Source: Gluconobacter japonicus
GTDB taxonomy: Bacteria > Pseudomonadota > Alphaproteobacteria > Acetobacterales > Acetobacteraceae
DNA: 64,000 nt
Assembly (NCBI RefSeq): GCF_002723975.1
Contig: NZ_BEWO01000008.1
Span: forward strand, 62,001 to 126,000
Direction of reading: 5' to 3'
The translations under genes were made by a program, and so were the position numbers. The stretch's first letter is position 1. Each line of letters opens with the position of its first letter. Below are positions 9,816 through 18,598 of the stretch, in pieces. A model generated the notes under the pieces. That model was given only the letters and a program-made list of their open reading frames with translations, had not been told where the DNA came from and ran no database searches.

Positions 9816-9854
9816 AAAAGCCCTGCCTTTTTCTACAAAGGCAGGGCTTTTTTT
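9816..9854 (+). terminator. Rho-independent terminator of the OmpA-type gene
   Basis: Perfect 14-bp inverted repeat, AAAGCCCTGCCTTT (9817-9830) and AAAGGCAGGGCTTT (9837-9850), with a 6-base loop and a T-run to 9854. It lies 23 bases after the stop codon. Confidence 0.95.
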
Positions 9855-9879
9855 ATGGTGTCTTCAAAAACAGGATACA

Positions 9880-9909
9880 AAAAAAGCGAGGGTAGAACCC
9901 TCGCTTTTC
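9880..9909 (-). terminator. Rho-independent terminator of the minus-strand lipoprotein gene
   Basis: Inverted repeat AAAAGCGAGGG / CCCTCGCTTTT with a 5-base loop. On the minus strand it is followed by a run of seven T. It lies 17 bases past the stop of the gene at 9926-10474, and back to back with the preceding terminator. Confidence 0.92.
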
Positions 9910-9925
9910 CATAACGTCAGGCGTC

Positions 9926-10474
9926 TTACTTCTTGCGGCGGGCTGTCGTGTGCCGAACCGCAGTCTTCTTGGTAGAGGCTGCGGCTTTCGGCGTCGGAGC
10001 AGCAACAGCAGGCTTGGCAACAACCACACCCGTTGCATCGACTGTCGCATGCACCACAAGATGCTCGCGCTTCTTACCGCCACCCGGGATCAGTTCTGCC
10101 GTAAACGTATCCGCACCGGCGTAAGCAGTGGCTGGGGTGTAGTTGACGTAGGTACGGCCGTCATAATTGTAGAGGAAAGCCTTGCCGTGGTCCGGTGCGG
10201 GGCTCACGCCAAAGGAGGCATAGCTGCCAGTGCCAGGCTTCTGGACGGAAATTGCGCACAGGCCGTCATCGCTACGGACTGTCATGTTCACGCTCATCGT
10301 GCCGTCTGCTGCGGTGGTCACTGGCGAGACGTGACAGACTGCGGAGACCTTCTGGTATCCGAAAGGATTCGGAGCCACAGAACGCTGGACAATCGGCTGC
10401 TGGGCGCAACCGGAAAGAAGCATGGAAAGGGCAAAAGCCGATCCCAGGGTAACGACGGAACCTCGCAGACGCAC
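9926..10474 (-). CDS. Small predicted lipoprotein with basic C-terminal tail, function unknown
   Basis: I chose the GTG at 10474 because GGAG lies 6 bases upstream and the protein then begins with a clean lipoprotein signal (MRLRGSVVTLGSAFALSMLLSGC, lipobox LLSGC, cysteine at about residue 23). The mature part (about 160 residues) has two further cysteines (VCHV, LCAI) that may form a disulfide, and an Ig-like beta-strand pattern with YNYDGRTYVNYTPATAYAGADTFT. The last 40 residues are Ala/Lys/Pro-rich and end in HTTARRKK. I do not recognise a named family. It is probably periplasmic and anchored to a membrane; Lys/Arg-rich tails can contact acidic envelope polymers, but that is inference. Confidence 0.8.
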   Translation of the reverse strand: MRLRGSVVTLGSAFALSMLLSGCAQQPIVQRSVAPNPFGYQKVSAVCHVSPVTTAADGTMSVNMTVRSDDGLCAISVQKPGTGSYASFGVSPAPDHGKAFLYNYDGRTYVNYTPATAYAGADTFTAELIPGGGKKREHLVVHATVDATGVVVAKPAVAAPTPKAAASTKKTAVRHTTARRKK

Positions 10475-10787
10475 GGTCAACTCCAACGCTCGTGACAGAT
10501 GATGCCGCGCTTCCCGCGGCAAGACAGACGTTCGGATGTAGAACAGGACGAAGCATGGTGAAAGACTGTCAACCATCAGGAAAAGCACTTTGACGGCTTT
10601 TTATGCCCATAGAGCAATAAATTACCGTTGAGTGCGGCTGCGCCCATTTTCCGCCACGAAATTATGTTGCAGGTAAATGGTTTGCTGAATGTTTCTCACA
10701 TTGAGTTTCATCTTCCGCGGGCCGCAAGCCCGGATTATGCTGTCTGTCTGTTTCCGGCCAAATGTCCCGGCCTTGTGGAGTCTGTCG
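10475..10787. promoter_or_regulatory. 313-base divergent intergenic region
   Basis: Lies between two divergent genes for small exported proteins and must hold both promoters. On the minus strand a TTGACA hexamer is seen at 10567-10572, but no convincing -10 box stands 16-18 bases from it. The middle (10590-10720) is AT-richer than the surroundings. I see no tRNA, terminator or clear operator. Reading frames that run into it from either gene lack signal peptides and were rejected as upstream extensions. Confidence 0.4.
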
Positions 10788-11348
10788 ATGTCTTCGTTCT
10801 TCCGTCGTTCTTTTGTTCGTCTGGCGGGTGCTGGTCTGGCCTGCACCACACTTCTTGCTGCTCATCCGTCCTCAGCCTTTGCTGCGGAATGTGGCAATTC
10901 CCCTGCTCATGAAGCTTTCGACGTCGCCGGCCTGAAGTCCGAGCTGATGGTCACGGCCCTCTCCTGCAAGGCCCAGGACCGCTACAATGCGTTCGTCGCC
11001 AAGTTCCGTCCGGCCCTGATGGATGCGGAAACCCGGCTGGATGGCTATTTCCGCACGACTTATGGGCGCCGCGCTCAGGCTGAGCATGATGATTACATTA
11101 CGCAGTTGGCCGACGTTCAGTCCCTTGGCGGCCTGAAGTCCGGTACGGTCTTCTGTGAGCAGCGTGAAGCCATGTTCGATGAAATCGATGCGCTTGAGAC
11201 TGGTGCTGACCTTGCTCACTACGCTGAAGCGAAGGACGTGGCACAGCCTGCTTCCTATGAGAGCTGTGCAGCCCCTGCCACGGTTGATCGCCGTTCGCGC
11301 CATGGTGTGACGAAGAGCACCACCACGCGCCGTACGCATCGCGCCTGA
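10788..11348 (+). CDS. Exported protein of unknown function, basic C-terminal tail
   Basis: ATG at 10788 with GTGGAG 7 bases upstream gives a 186-residue protein with a Sec signal peptide (MSSFFRRSFVRLAGAGLACT..., likely cleavage after AFAA near residue 33). The mature part is helical and rich in Ala, Glu and Gln, with cysteines near the start (AECGNS), middle (LSCKAQ, FCEQRE) and end (YESCAAP), suggesting two disulfides. It ends in a Thr/Arg-rich tail, TTTRRTHRA. No known domain is recognised. The divergent neighbour is also exported and has a similar basic tail. Confidence 0.78.
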   Translation: MSSFFRRSFVRLAGAGLACTTLLAAHPSSAFAAECGNSPAHEAFDVAGLKSELMVTALSCKAQDRYNAFVAKFRPALMDAETRLDGYFRTTYGRRAQAEHDDYITQLADVQSLGGLKSGTVFCEQREAMFDEIDALETGADLAHYAEAKDVAQPASYESCAAPATVDRRSRHGVTKSTTTRRTHRA

Positions 11349-11426
11349 TCTGCGAAAACATCGTCGTTCTGTCTCATCCGGAAGCGTTCGCTTGACGTTC
11401 CGGACCGGGGCGGCGACAACGCAGAC

Positions 11427-13442
11427 ATGAGCGATCTGTTCGAGTCAGGCAAAGCAGGAAACACCAGGGCGTCCAGAAGCCGTAAGGACGCTGCTGGCAC
11501 AGAGTATGGCGCACAGGACATTGAAGTCCTGGAAGGGCTGGAGCCCGTACGCCGTCGCCCTGGAATGTATATCGGCGGGACGGATGATAACGCCTATCAT
11601 CATCTGGCTTCCGAAATTCTTGATAATGCCATGGATGAAGCCGTGGCGGGTCATGCCAGCAGCATTGAGATGCGGCTGGAAGGACCACGCACTCTTATGG
11701 TGCGGGATAATGGTCGAGGCATCCCAACCGACCCTCACCCCAAATTTCCCAAGAAATCCGCCCTTGAAGTGATTTTCACGACGCTTCATGCAGGCGGCAA
11801 GTTCTCTGGCAAAGCCTACGACACATCTGGCGGTTTGCACGGTGTTGGCAGTTCGGTTGTCAATGCGCTTTCCGAAAAGCTGGAAGTTGAAGTCGCACGG
11901 GATCGCCTGCTGTATCGACAGGAATTCTCACGAGGTATTCCCCTTGGTCCGCTGGCTGAGGTCGGCAATGCCCCGAACCGCCGCGGCACTACGGTCCGCT
12001 TCACGCCGGACCCGGAAATTTTCGGGACTATCCATTTTTCCGCCGCGCGCCTCTATCGGCTCTGCTGCTCCAAGGCGGCGCTGTTCCGTGGTGTGGCCAT
12101 TCAGTGGAAGTGTGAACCAGACCTTATCAAGACCGGTGACGAAACTCCTACTGAGGCTCTGATCCAGTTCCCAAATGGGCTGGAAGATGCGCTGACAGCG
12201 GAACTGGGGCCGGACCCAGCGCTTCTGACTCCCCTTTGGGCGGGTGAAGCTGAGCTCCCCCTTGCTGCTGATGGCCGGACAGGCGGCAAGGTAGAATGGG
12301 CAGTCGCTTTCCTTGAGAGCGGCAACGCGTCTCTGGTCTCTTACTGCAACACCATCCCAACGCCGCAGGGCGGCACACACGAAGCGGGTTTCCGTGCGGC
12401 ACTCGTCAAAGGCTTTCGGGCATGGGGCGATCAGCGCAAGGTCAAGCGGGCAGCAGCCATCACGGCTGAGGACGTTCTGGGATCCGTTGCGGCCAAACTA
12501 TCCGTGTTCATCCGCGATCCGCAGTTTCAGGGACAGACCAAGGACAAGCTGACCAATCAGGAAGCCTCACGCCTTGTCGAGGGCGCGCTGAGGGATCGAA
12601 TCGATCACTGGCTGGGTGGAAATCCACAGCAGGCTGACAATCTTCTAGCCTTTATGATCGAGCGCGCGGAAGAACGTCTGCGCCGCCGCGAGGTCAAGGA
12701 AACGGCTCGAAAGAGTGCGACTCGCAAGCTTCGCCTTCCTGGTAAGCTGACCGACTGTACGCGGGAAAATGCCTCCGAGACGGAACTGTTCCTCGTTGAG
12801 GGCGAATCCGCCGGTGGTTCCGCACGGCAGGCGCGCGATCGTGAGACACAGGCCGTTCTTCCGCTTCGTGGCAAAATTCTCAACGTGGCGTCTGCCACGG
12901 CTGACAAGCTACGGGCGAATCAGGAATTGCGCGATCTGACGGAAGCGCTGGGGTGTGGGCTGGGATCGTCATTCGACATCAGCCGCCTGCGCTATGGTCG
13001 TGTCATCATCATGACGGATGCTGACGTAGATGGCGCACATATCGCTTCCCTGCTCATGACGTTTTTCTACCGGGAGATGCCGGAGCTGATCCGTCATGGT
13101 CATCTGCATCTGGCGCAACCGCCGCTCTATCGCCTGACGCATGGCGCAAAGACGATCTATGCCATGGATGATCTGGACCGGGATCGTCGGATCAAGGCGG
13201 ATTTCAAGGCCAACGCCAAGGTGGAAGTGTCCCGATTCAAAGGGTTGGGTGAGATGCCTGTGAAGGATCTCAAGGAAACCACGATGGATCCGTCCCGCCG
13301 GACTCTTTTGCGCGTTATAGCCCCCCCCGAGGATCGGGCACTCACCAGCGAACGCGTGGAAAGTCTGATGGGACGCAAACCGGAACTTCGTTTCCGCTTC
13401 ATCCAGGAACATGCCCGTTCTGTTGAAGATCTCGACGTCTGA
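11427..13442 (+). CDS. parE: DNA topoisomerase IV subunit B
   Basis: A 671-residue type IIA topoisomerase ATPase subunit that, with ParC, decatenates daughter chromosomes. The GHKL ATPase domain shows EGLEPVRRRPGMYIG, EILDNAMDEAVAG, DNGRGIPTDPHPK and GGLHGVGSSVVNAL. The TOPRIM domain shows EGESAGGSARQARDR, PLRGKILNV and the metal-binding DADVDGAHI. The length and the lack of the long insert present in many GyrB proteins favour ParE over GyrB. It starts with ATG 78 bases after the preceding gene; parC is not in the window. Confidence 0.9.
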   Translation: MSDLFESGKAGNTRASRSRKDAAGTEYGAQDIEVLEGLEPVRRRPGMYIGGTDDNAYHHLASEILDNAMDEAVAGHASSIEMRLEGPRTLMVRDNGRGIPTDPHPKFPKKSALEVIFTTLHAGGKFSGKAYDTSGGLHGVGSSVVNALSEKLEVEVARDRLLYRQEFSRGIPLGPLAEVGNAPNRRGTTVRFTPDPEIFGTIHFSAARLYRLCCSKAALFRGVAIQWKCEPDLIKTGDETPTEALIQFPNGLEDALTAELGPDPALLTPLWAGEAELPLAADGRTGGKVEWAVAFLESGNASLVSYCNTIPTPQGGTHEAGFRAALVKGFRAWGDQRKVKRAAAITAEDVLGSVAAKLSVFIRDPQFQGQTKDKLTNQEASRLVEGALRDRIDHWLGGNPQQADNLLAFMIERAEERLRRREVKETARKSATRKLRLPGKLTDCTRENASETELFLVEGESAGGSARQARDRETQAVLPLRGKILNVASATADKLRANQELRDLTEALGCGLGSSFDISRLRYGRVIIMTDADVDGAHIASLLMTFFYREMPELIRHGHLHLAQPPLYRLTHGAKTIYAMDDLDRDRRIKADFKANAKVEVSRFKGLGEMPVKDLKETTMDPSRRTLLRVIAPPEDRALTSERVESLMGRKPELRFRFIQEHARSVEDLDV

Positions 13443-13444
13443 AT

Positions 13445-14341
13445 GTGAAGAGCGGTGTGCAATCCGTTGAAAAATACGGTCAACTCAAGGCTGTAGGGCT
13501 TTTGATCGGGGGGATTTCTTCCTTCCAGATCGGGGCCACCCTGGCCAAGGGGCTTTTCCCGTTATTCGGCCCGACCGGGATGGTGGGACTGCGTGTCTGT
13601 ATGGCGGCGCTGATCCTTCTGACAATCTGGCGCCCTACCCGCATGACCCTGACGCCTGCGGCCTGGAAGCTCCTGCTGCCTTATGGTGCGTCCGTTGCGG
13701 TCATGAATTTCTGCTTCTACATCGCCTTGGTTCGGCTTCCGTTGGGCATCGTGGTAGCGTTGGAGTTCACTGGCCCGCTGACCCTTGCCCTGACCGGGTC
13801 GCGCCGCTGGTTGGATCTTTGCTGGGCCCTCTTTGTCATTGCCGGCCTGTATCTGCTCCTTCGCCCTGAAACAGCGGTTGTGCCGGGGACTCTGCACCAT
13901 CTGGATCTGTTCGGGATCTGTGCGGCACTACTCAGCGGATGTGGATGGATTGTCTACATCCTGACGGGGACACGGATGGGCAAAATCCTGGATGCCGGGC
14001 AGGCCACAACGCTGGGCATGACCACAGCAGGTATCCTGTTGCTCCCCTGCCTCATTCCGACAATCCCGACCGTCATTACCCATCCCTGGCAGGGAGGCGC
14101 TGCCCTGAGCGTAGCGGTTCTGTCTTCGGCTGTTCCCTATATTCTGGATATGATGGCGATGCGTCGTCTGAAGCCTAGGGATCTGGGCATCCTGCTGAGT
14201 ATGGAGCCAATGCTTGGAGCTATTTCAGGCTGGATTTTCCTAGGGGAAGGTCTGTCTGCTGCACGCTGGATGGGCGTTCTGTGTATTGTGGTTGCGTCGC
14301 TCGGGAACGTGTTGACGGCCAAGAAGGTCGCTGCTCACTAA
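13445..14341 (+). CDS. EamA-family inner-membrane exporter, RhtA-like
   Basis: A 298-residue membrane protein with about ten hydrophobic segments arranged as two EamA repeats. The pattern IVVALEFTGPLTLAL in the first half and LLSMEPMLGAISGWIFLGE in the second is typical of the RhtA/YbiF branch, which exports threonine, homoserine or related amino acids. The substrate here is inferred only from that family. A GTG start lies 2 bases after the parE stop, so the gene probably shares the parE transcript. The first 15 residues are cytoplasmic and poorly conserved, so a later start (GTG 13457) is possible. Confidence 0.82.
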   Translation: MKSGVQSVEKYGQLKAVGLLIGGISSFQIGATLAKGLFPLFGPTGMVGLRVCMAALILLTIWRPTRMTLTPAAWKLLLPYGASVAVMNFCFYIALVRLPLGIVVALEFTGPLTLALTGSRRWLDLCWALFVIAGLYLLLRPETAVVPGTLHHLDLFGICAALLSGCGWIVYILTGTRMGKILDAGQATTLGMTTAGILLLPCLIPTIPTVITHPWQGGAALSVAVLSSAVPYILDMMAMRRLKPRDLGILLSMEPMLGAISGWIFLGEGLSAARWMGVLCIVVASLGNVLTAKKVAAH

Positions 14342-14466
14342 CCGTCGGAGAGCAGTAAGGTGCTCTCTTCGCGAGATTGCGCTTTATCCATCCGGCTTAT
14401 TTGGAAAATGCCCGATATCGTTTGTCATAACTTTCTCATGGTAATGAATCTGTAACGTGACGTAAG

Positions 14467-14481
14467 TGAGAATAATTCTCA
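14467..14481. promoter_or_regulatory. Fur box upstream of a siderophore receptor
   Basis: TGAGAATAATTCTCA is a perfect 7-1-7 palindrome that fits the Fur consensus TGATAATnATTATCA. With one mismatch the symmetry extends over 14462-14486. It sits 16 bases before the start codon of the receptor gene, so iron-loaded Fur would block transcription or early elongation. The same pattern (TGnGAATnATTCnCA) occurs before the second receptor at 29037-29051. Confidence 0.85.
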
Positions 14482-14496
14482 TTTACGGAAAGACAG

Positions 14497-16659
14497 ATGA
14501 CAACGTTCAAGACGACGGCCCTTGCGTGTGCAGGTCTTTCTCTCCTGGCGGGCGGCACCGTTCAGGCTGCTGCCGAGCCGCAAAATTCCACTACAGATAG
14601 CCAGAACCGGAAGCCGTCTTCCGCAAAAGCCTCTCACAGGAGTGAGCATATTCATGTTCATGCGGACCCTCACTCCTATGCCGCAACTACCAGCAGCATC
14701 GCGGACAAACTTCCGACGACATTCCTGCAGCAAACACAGACGACCAACGTCGTCACGCATCAGGTCATTGAGGACATGACGCCCCAGACCATGGAAGACG
14801 TCGCAAAATATGTGCCCGGCATCTCCATCGGCAATAATTTCGGCGGGACGCAGGATGATCTGATGAAGCGCGGTTTTGGAGCCACGGATGATGGTTCCAT
14901 CCTGCGGAACGGCGTACGGATGCCAACAGGCCGCAACTTCGATCTTGCGACAACCGAACGGGTTGAGGTGCTGAAGGGACCTGCCTCCCTGTTTTACGGC
15001 ATGCAGGAGCCGGGGGGCGTTATCAATGTCATTACCAAACAGCCACGCAAGACCTGGGGTGGCAGTCTTGGCACAACGTGGTCTTCATTAGGAGGTGGGT
15101 ATGGACATGCTGATGTTGGAGGCCCCCTTACACGCGGGCTCAGTTTCCGTCTGATTGGATCTTTCAAAAACGAAAACTACTGGCGCAACTTCGGTTCGAA
15201 CCGACAGAAGCTGGTGGCCCCGTCCCTGCATTTCGAACGAGGCCGTTTTACAGCCGATCTCTCCTATGAATGGGCCGAATATGACAACACTCTGGACCGA
15301 GGTGCCGTCTTCTCGAACGGTCACGCCATCAGCGGCCCTAGCAAACGACTGGATGAAAGCTGGGCACGCTCATTCGGAGATCGGCATCTGCTGGCAACAG
15401 GTTTCCAGTACCGCCTGACCGAACATGACCGCATTCGTCTTTCCGGTGGCTGGAACCACGACAACTATCACGACAAACAGGCTGATCCTTCTGCCTACAA
15501 TGCCGTGACCGGTGTGCTGACGCGGCGTTATCGCAGCAATACAGGCACGATACGTGCCAACGGCTATGTGTCTCTCGACTACATTTCCGATCATGTCCTG
15601 TGGGGCATGAAGCATGATCTTGTTGTGGGAACGGACTATGAAAACCGCCAGCAAAATCAGGGGGCTTTCATTGATGGCAGCCGACAGGGCGGTTTCTATC
15701 CTTCAAACCCCGTGTACGGGATGCTGAAGCCGGTTGGCCCGGTCAATGTTAACAACAGTGACTGGCGCCAGCATATCAACAACGCCTCTGGTTACATCAA
15801 GGACAACATCCATCTGGGTCATGGGCTGATTCTGGCGCCGGGGCTACGCTATCAGTGGTTCCATATTACTTATGGGGGCCGTCGCCCCTATGTGCAGACG
15901 ACCGATTCTTCCTACACGAAACCCCTGCCCTTCGTGGCACTGGTGTACCAGCTTGGGGAAAACGTCTCATTTTACGGAGATTATTCCCAGTCCTTCACCC
16001 CCAACCAGCTTGATGCCGGAAGTGTGCTGGATGGTGGATACAAACCAACCATGGGGCGGCAGTTTGAAGTTGGTGCCCGTTACCAGAACCGTTTCCTGAC
16101 GGCTGATGTCGCACTCTACAACATTCACAAAAAGAACGTTCAACAGTCTGCCGGACTGGATGACTCCGGCAACACGATTCAACGTCTGGCGGGGCTGGTA
16201 GGCTCCAAGGGCATTGAAGCCAGCATGACAGGAAAGCTGACCCATCATCTGAACATTCTTGCCAACTATGCTTTCACTTATGCCCGCATCCTACGCGATA
16301 CACCGACGGATAAAGGAAAGCTTGTCGCCAATGTTGCCAAGCATACGGGGGGTGGATACCTGACTTATGAAACGTCTCTTCCCTGGCTCAAGACAACCAT
16401 GCGAATTGGCGCGGGGGCTCGGTATGTCGGTCGACGGGCGGGAGATCTGAACAACACGTTCTGGCTGCCAGCCTATACAACGGTTGATGCTTTTGCATCG
16501 TGGCATACGGGGCGCCTGCTGGGTCACGACACGTCTCTTCAGGTCAATGCCACCAACCTTGCCAACAAAGCCTATTTTGTCTCTACGGCAGGTACGCCCA
16601 TGCGCGTTTCATGGGGTCAGGGCCGAACCGTCCATGTCGGGATTGAAGTCGGCTTCTAA
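14497..16659 (+). CDS. TonB-dependent siderophore receptor
   Basis: A 720-residue outer-membrane gated channel. Signal peptide to about residue 26 (GGTVQAAA). The plug domain spans roughly residues 75-190, with QVIEDMTPQTMEDVAKYVPGI, the RGF motif (DLMKRGFGA) and ERVEVLKGPASLFYG, and ends in PGGVINVITKQP. The 22-strand barrel fills the rest and ends in GIEVGF with a terminal phenylalanine, as expected for outer-membrane assembly. The FhuA/FpvA-like siderophore class fits the sequence; the ligand (hydroxamate or other) cannot be told. The Fur box just upstream indicates iron repression. No N-terminal signalling domain for an ECF sigma system is seen. Confidence 0.93.
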   Translation: MTTFKTTALACAGLSLLAGGTVQAAAEPQNSTTDSQNRKPSSAKASHRSEHIHVHADPHSYAATTSSIADKLPTTFLQQTQTTNVVTHQVIEDMTPQTMEDVAKYVPGISIGNNFGGTQDDLMKRGFGATDDGSILRNGVRMPTGRNFDLATTERVEVLKGPASLFYGMQEPGGVINVITKQPRKTWGGSLGTTWSSLGGGYGHADVGGPLTRGLSFRLIGSFKNENYWRNFGSNRQKLVAPSLHFERGRFTADLSYEWAEYDNTLDRGAVFSNGHAISGPSKRLDESWARSFGDRHLLATGFQYRLTEHDRIRLSGGWNHDNYHDKQADPSAYNAVTGVLTRRYRSNTGTIRANGYVSLDYISDHVLWGMKHDLVVGTDYENRQQNQGAFIDGSRQGGFYPSNPVYGMLKPVGPVNVNNSDWRQHINNASGYIKDNIHLGHGLILAPGLRYQWFHITYGGRRPYVQTTDSSYTKPLPFVALVYQLGENVSFYGDYSQSFTPNQLDAGSVLDGGYKPTMGRQFEVGARYQNRFLTADVALYNIHKKNVQQSAGLDDSGNTIQRLAGLVGSKGIEASMTGKLTHHLNILANYAFTYARILRDTPTDKGKLVANVAKHTGGGYLTYETSLPWLKTTMRIGAGARYVGRRAGDLNNTFWLPAYTTVDAFASWHTGRLLGHDTSLQVNATNLANKAYFVSTAGTPMRVSWGQGRTVHVGIEVGF

Positions 16660-16664
16660 AAGAA

Positions 16665-16689
16665 ATCTGGTGTGTTCAACACACCAGAT
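16665..16689 (-). terminator. Terminator between convergent genes, oriented for dld
   Basis: ATCTGGTGTGTT (16665-16676) and AACACACCAGAT (16678-16689) are perfect inverted repeats. On the minus strand the hairpin is followed by TTCTTTT, so it best serves dld (stop at 16701). The plus strand lacks a T-run after it. Confidence 0.8.
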
Positions 16690-16700
16690 CATAGTCCGAT

Positions 16701-18416
16701 TCAAACGCTCTCGGCGACCCAGTTCCGCTTTTTGGTCGCCTTGCCAATGCCAGGATTGAAGCAGTTACAGGGATCGAGACTGCGATAATGCTCGATCATC
16801 TCTTCCGGTGCGTCATAGAGGTGACCGACATTATGCTCGGCTGGATATCGTGCCCCGCGCGCGTCCAGCCCTGGCAACATGGAATGTTCCACGGCCATGG
16901 CGTTGTAGCCTTTCTTCACCACGTAATCCTGGTGCATCACGTGGCAGAAGAAGTGACCGTAATAAAGTTTGACAATAATCTTGTCTTCGATGTCCTGAGG
17001 CAGCGTCTCGAACCAGTCCCGATCATTCCGACGCAGTGCCACATCAAGCGCCACAATGTCTTCTGCCGTCTTTGAATGGATGGCCCGATAGCGGATGGCG
17101 GCTCCGGCTGCTGCAAAACGATGCAGGAAGGCCAGCTTTCCTTCTTCTGGCGTACAGGCGAAGAAATCCCCTCCCGTTTGTGAGCGCCAGTTTTCCAGAT
17201 AGGCTTTTACGGGTGCGGCCAGTTCGGCAGAGACCTTGAGCATCAGATGATGTTCGAAGCGGTCCCGGAACTCACACATCCGGGCCGGAAGCTGCTTGGG
17301 AAGGATCTTGCTGAATGCCTGAAGCAGCAGATCGCTCAGGTGGCCAGAAATACCGGGAATACGCTGCACGGCAATGTCGAACCGGGATTTCATGCCGAAG
17401 AACGTCGGCAGGAATCGCGTCCCCATATAGCGAATGATGGCGGTTGTATCCTTGCCATACACCTCGGCGATGTTGAACGCATCGCGATGAATGTATTCGC
17501 CCGCAATCGGCAATTCATCGAAGCTGGTCAGGATATGACGGCGCAGGTCTTCAAGGTCATGCGTGCTGTTGGTACCGATGTAGAACACGGCCGGGTTTCG
17601 GTTGGCCTTGAACGTATCGAGGCGAACAGCAAAGACCACCAGCTTGCCTGCACAACCTGCGGCTTCATGCCAGCGGTTCGGGTCCGCATTGAAGCGCGCG
17701 GGGGTTTCGGCATCCACGTCCCGGACGTGCTGGGCATAGCCCGCGTCATGACCGCGGCCCGCGTTCCAGTCGATGGCATTTTCAGGAAACTGCCCATTCT
17801 GCACGGCGGATAGGATCTGTTCTGAATCACCGTCCAGCCGGATGCCCAGATGATTGACGAGATGCAGCTTTCCATCTGTTCCCATCTGACCGAACAGGGC
17901 CATTTCCGTGAAAGCCGGCCCACGCTGGACAAGGGCGCCACCGGAATTGTTGCTGACGCCCCCCAGAACGGAGGCACCGATGCAGGAAGACCCGATCACG
18001 GAATGCGGTTCACGACCGATTTTGGCGAGTTTTTCTTCAAGATCGTGCAAGGAGGAGCCTGGCAGACAAACAACCTGCCTACCCTCACCGATCAGATGGA
18101 TACCATCCAGCCGGTTTGTGCTGATGATGACGATCTCGCGGTCATAATCATTCCCGTCCGGCGTGGAACCACCCGTCAGACCCGTATTGGCGGCCTGCAT
18201 GATGATGATTTTACCGCTCTCCGCACAGAGCTTGGAGGTTTTCCAGAGTTCGACAAGATTTCCGGGCTGAAGAACGGCCAGAACGTCTCCAAGACCGAAA
18301 CGGTAACCTTTGCGAAAACGGTATGTCGCGTTGGGCTTCGTGAGAACGTGGCGTCGGCCCACGACCGAGCGAAGAGTGTCGAGGAAAGCCGCGTTATCGC
18401 TGGACGTGGTCGACAT
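16701..18416 (-). CDS. dld: Quinone-dependent D-lactate dehydrogenase
   Basis: A 571-residue peripheral inner-membrane flavoprotein that oxidises D-lactate to pyruvate and reduces ubiquinone. The FAD-binding PCMH-type domain occupies about residues 40-270 (GNLVELWKTSKLCAESGKIIIMQAANTGLTGGSTP, in parts; GGVSNNSGGALVQRGP). The C-terminal part, with YIGTNSTHDLEDLRRHIL, YGHFFCHVMHQDYVVKKG and HNVGHLYDAPEEMIEHYRSLDPCNCFNPGIG in sections, matches the Dld membrane-binding domain rather than glycolate oxidase GlcD. Length equals that of E. coli Dld. The gene is monocistronic, with an inverted repeat upstream at 18441-18472. Lactate use is a typical acetic acid bacterial trait. Confidence 0.93.
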   Translation of the reverse strand: MSTTSSDNAAFLDTLRSVVGRRHVLTKPNATYRFRKGYRFGLGDVLAVLQPGNLVELWKTSKLCAESGKIIIMQAANTGLTGGSTPDGNDYDREIVIISTNRLDGIHLIGEGRQVVCLPGSSLHDLEEKLAKIGREPHSVIGSSCIGASVLGGVSNNSGGALVQRGPAFTEMALFGQMGTDGKLHLVNHLGIRLDGDSEQILSAVQNGQFPENAIDWNAGRGHDAGYAQHVRDVDAETPARFNADPNRWHEAAGCAGKLVVFAVRLDTFKANRNPAVFYIGTNSTHDLEDLRRHILTSFDELPIAGEYIHRDAFNIAEVYGKDTTAIIRYMGTRFLPTFFGMKSRFDIAVQRIPGISGHLSDLLLQAFSKILPKQLPARMCEFRDRFEHHLMLKVSAELAAPVKAYLENWRSQTGGDFFACTPEEGKLAFLHRFAAAGAAIRYRAIHSKTAEDIVALDVALRRNDRDWFETLPQDIEDKIIVKLYYGHFFCHVMHQDYVVKKGYNAMAVEHSMLPGLDARGARYPAEHNVGHLYDAPEEMIEHYRSLDPCNCFNPGIGKATKKRNWVAESV

Positions 18417-18440
18417 GTCTGGAATGTTCCTTATGCCACA

Positions 18441-18472
18441 GACAGCCCCGTAGAATTAACCACAGGGCTGTC
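18441..18472. promoter_or_regulatory. Inverted repeat in the dld leader, candidate operator
   Basis: GACAGCCC (18441-18448) and GGGCTGTC (18465-18472) form a perfect 8-bp inverted repeat with a 16-base spacer, 25-56 bases upstream of the dld start codon. It has no T-run, so an operator or leader hairpin is more likely than a terminator. The regulator is unknown. Confidence 0.4.
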
Positions 18473-18598
18473 AGGGCGTGTTGAGTTCAGAGGTAAACAT
18501 CTGTCGAAAGGCAAAGCCACAAAACAAGCCTCTGCAACGCGTATCGTCCATGCCTCAGGTCAAAGACGCATGTCACGATTAAGAGAGGATTATGGCCG

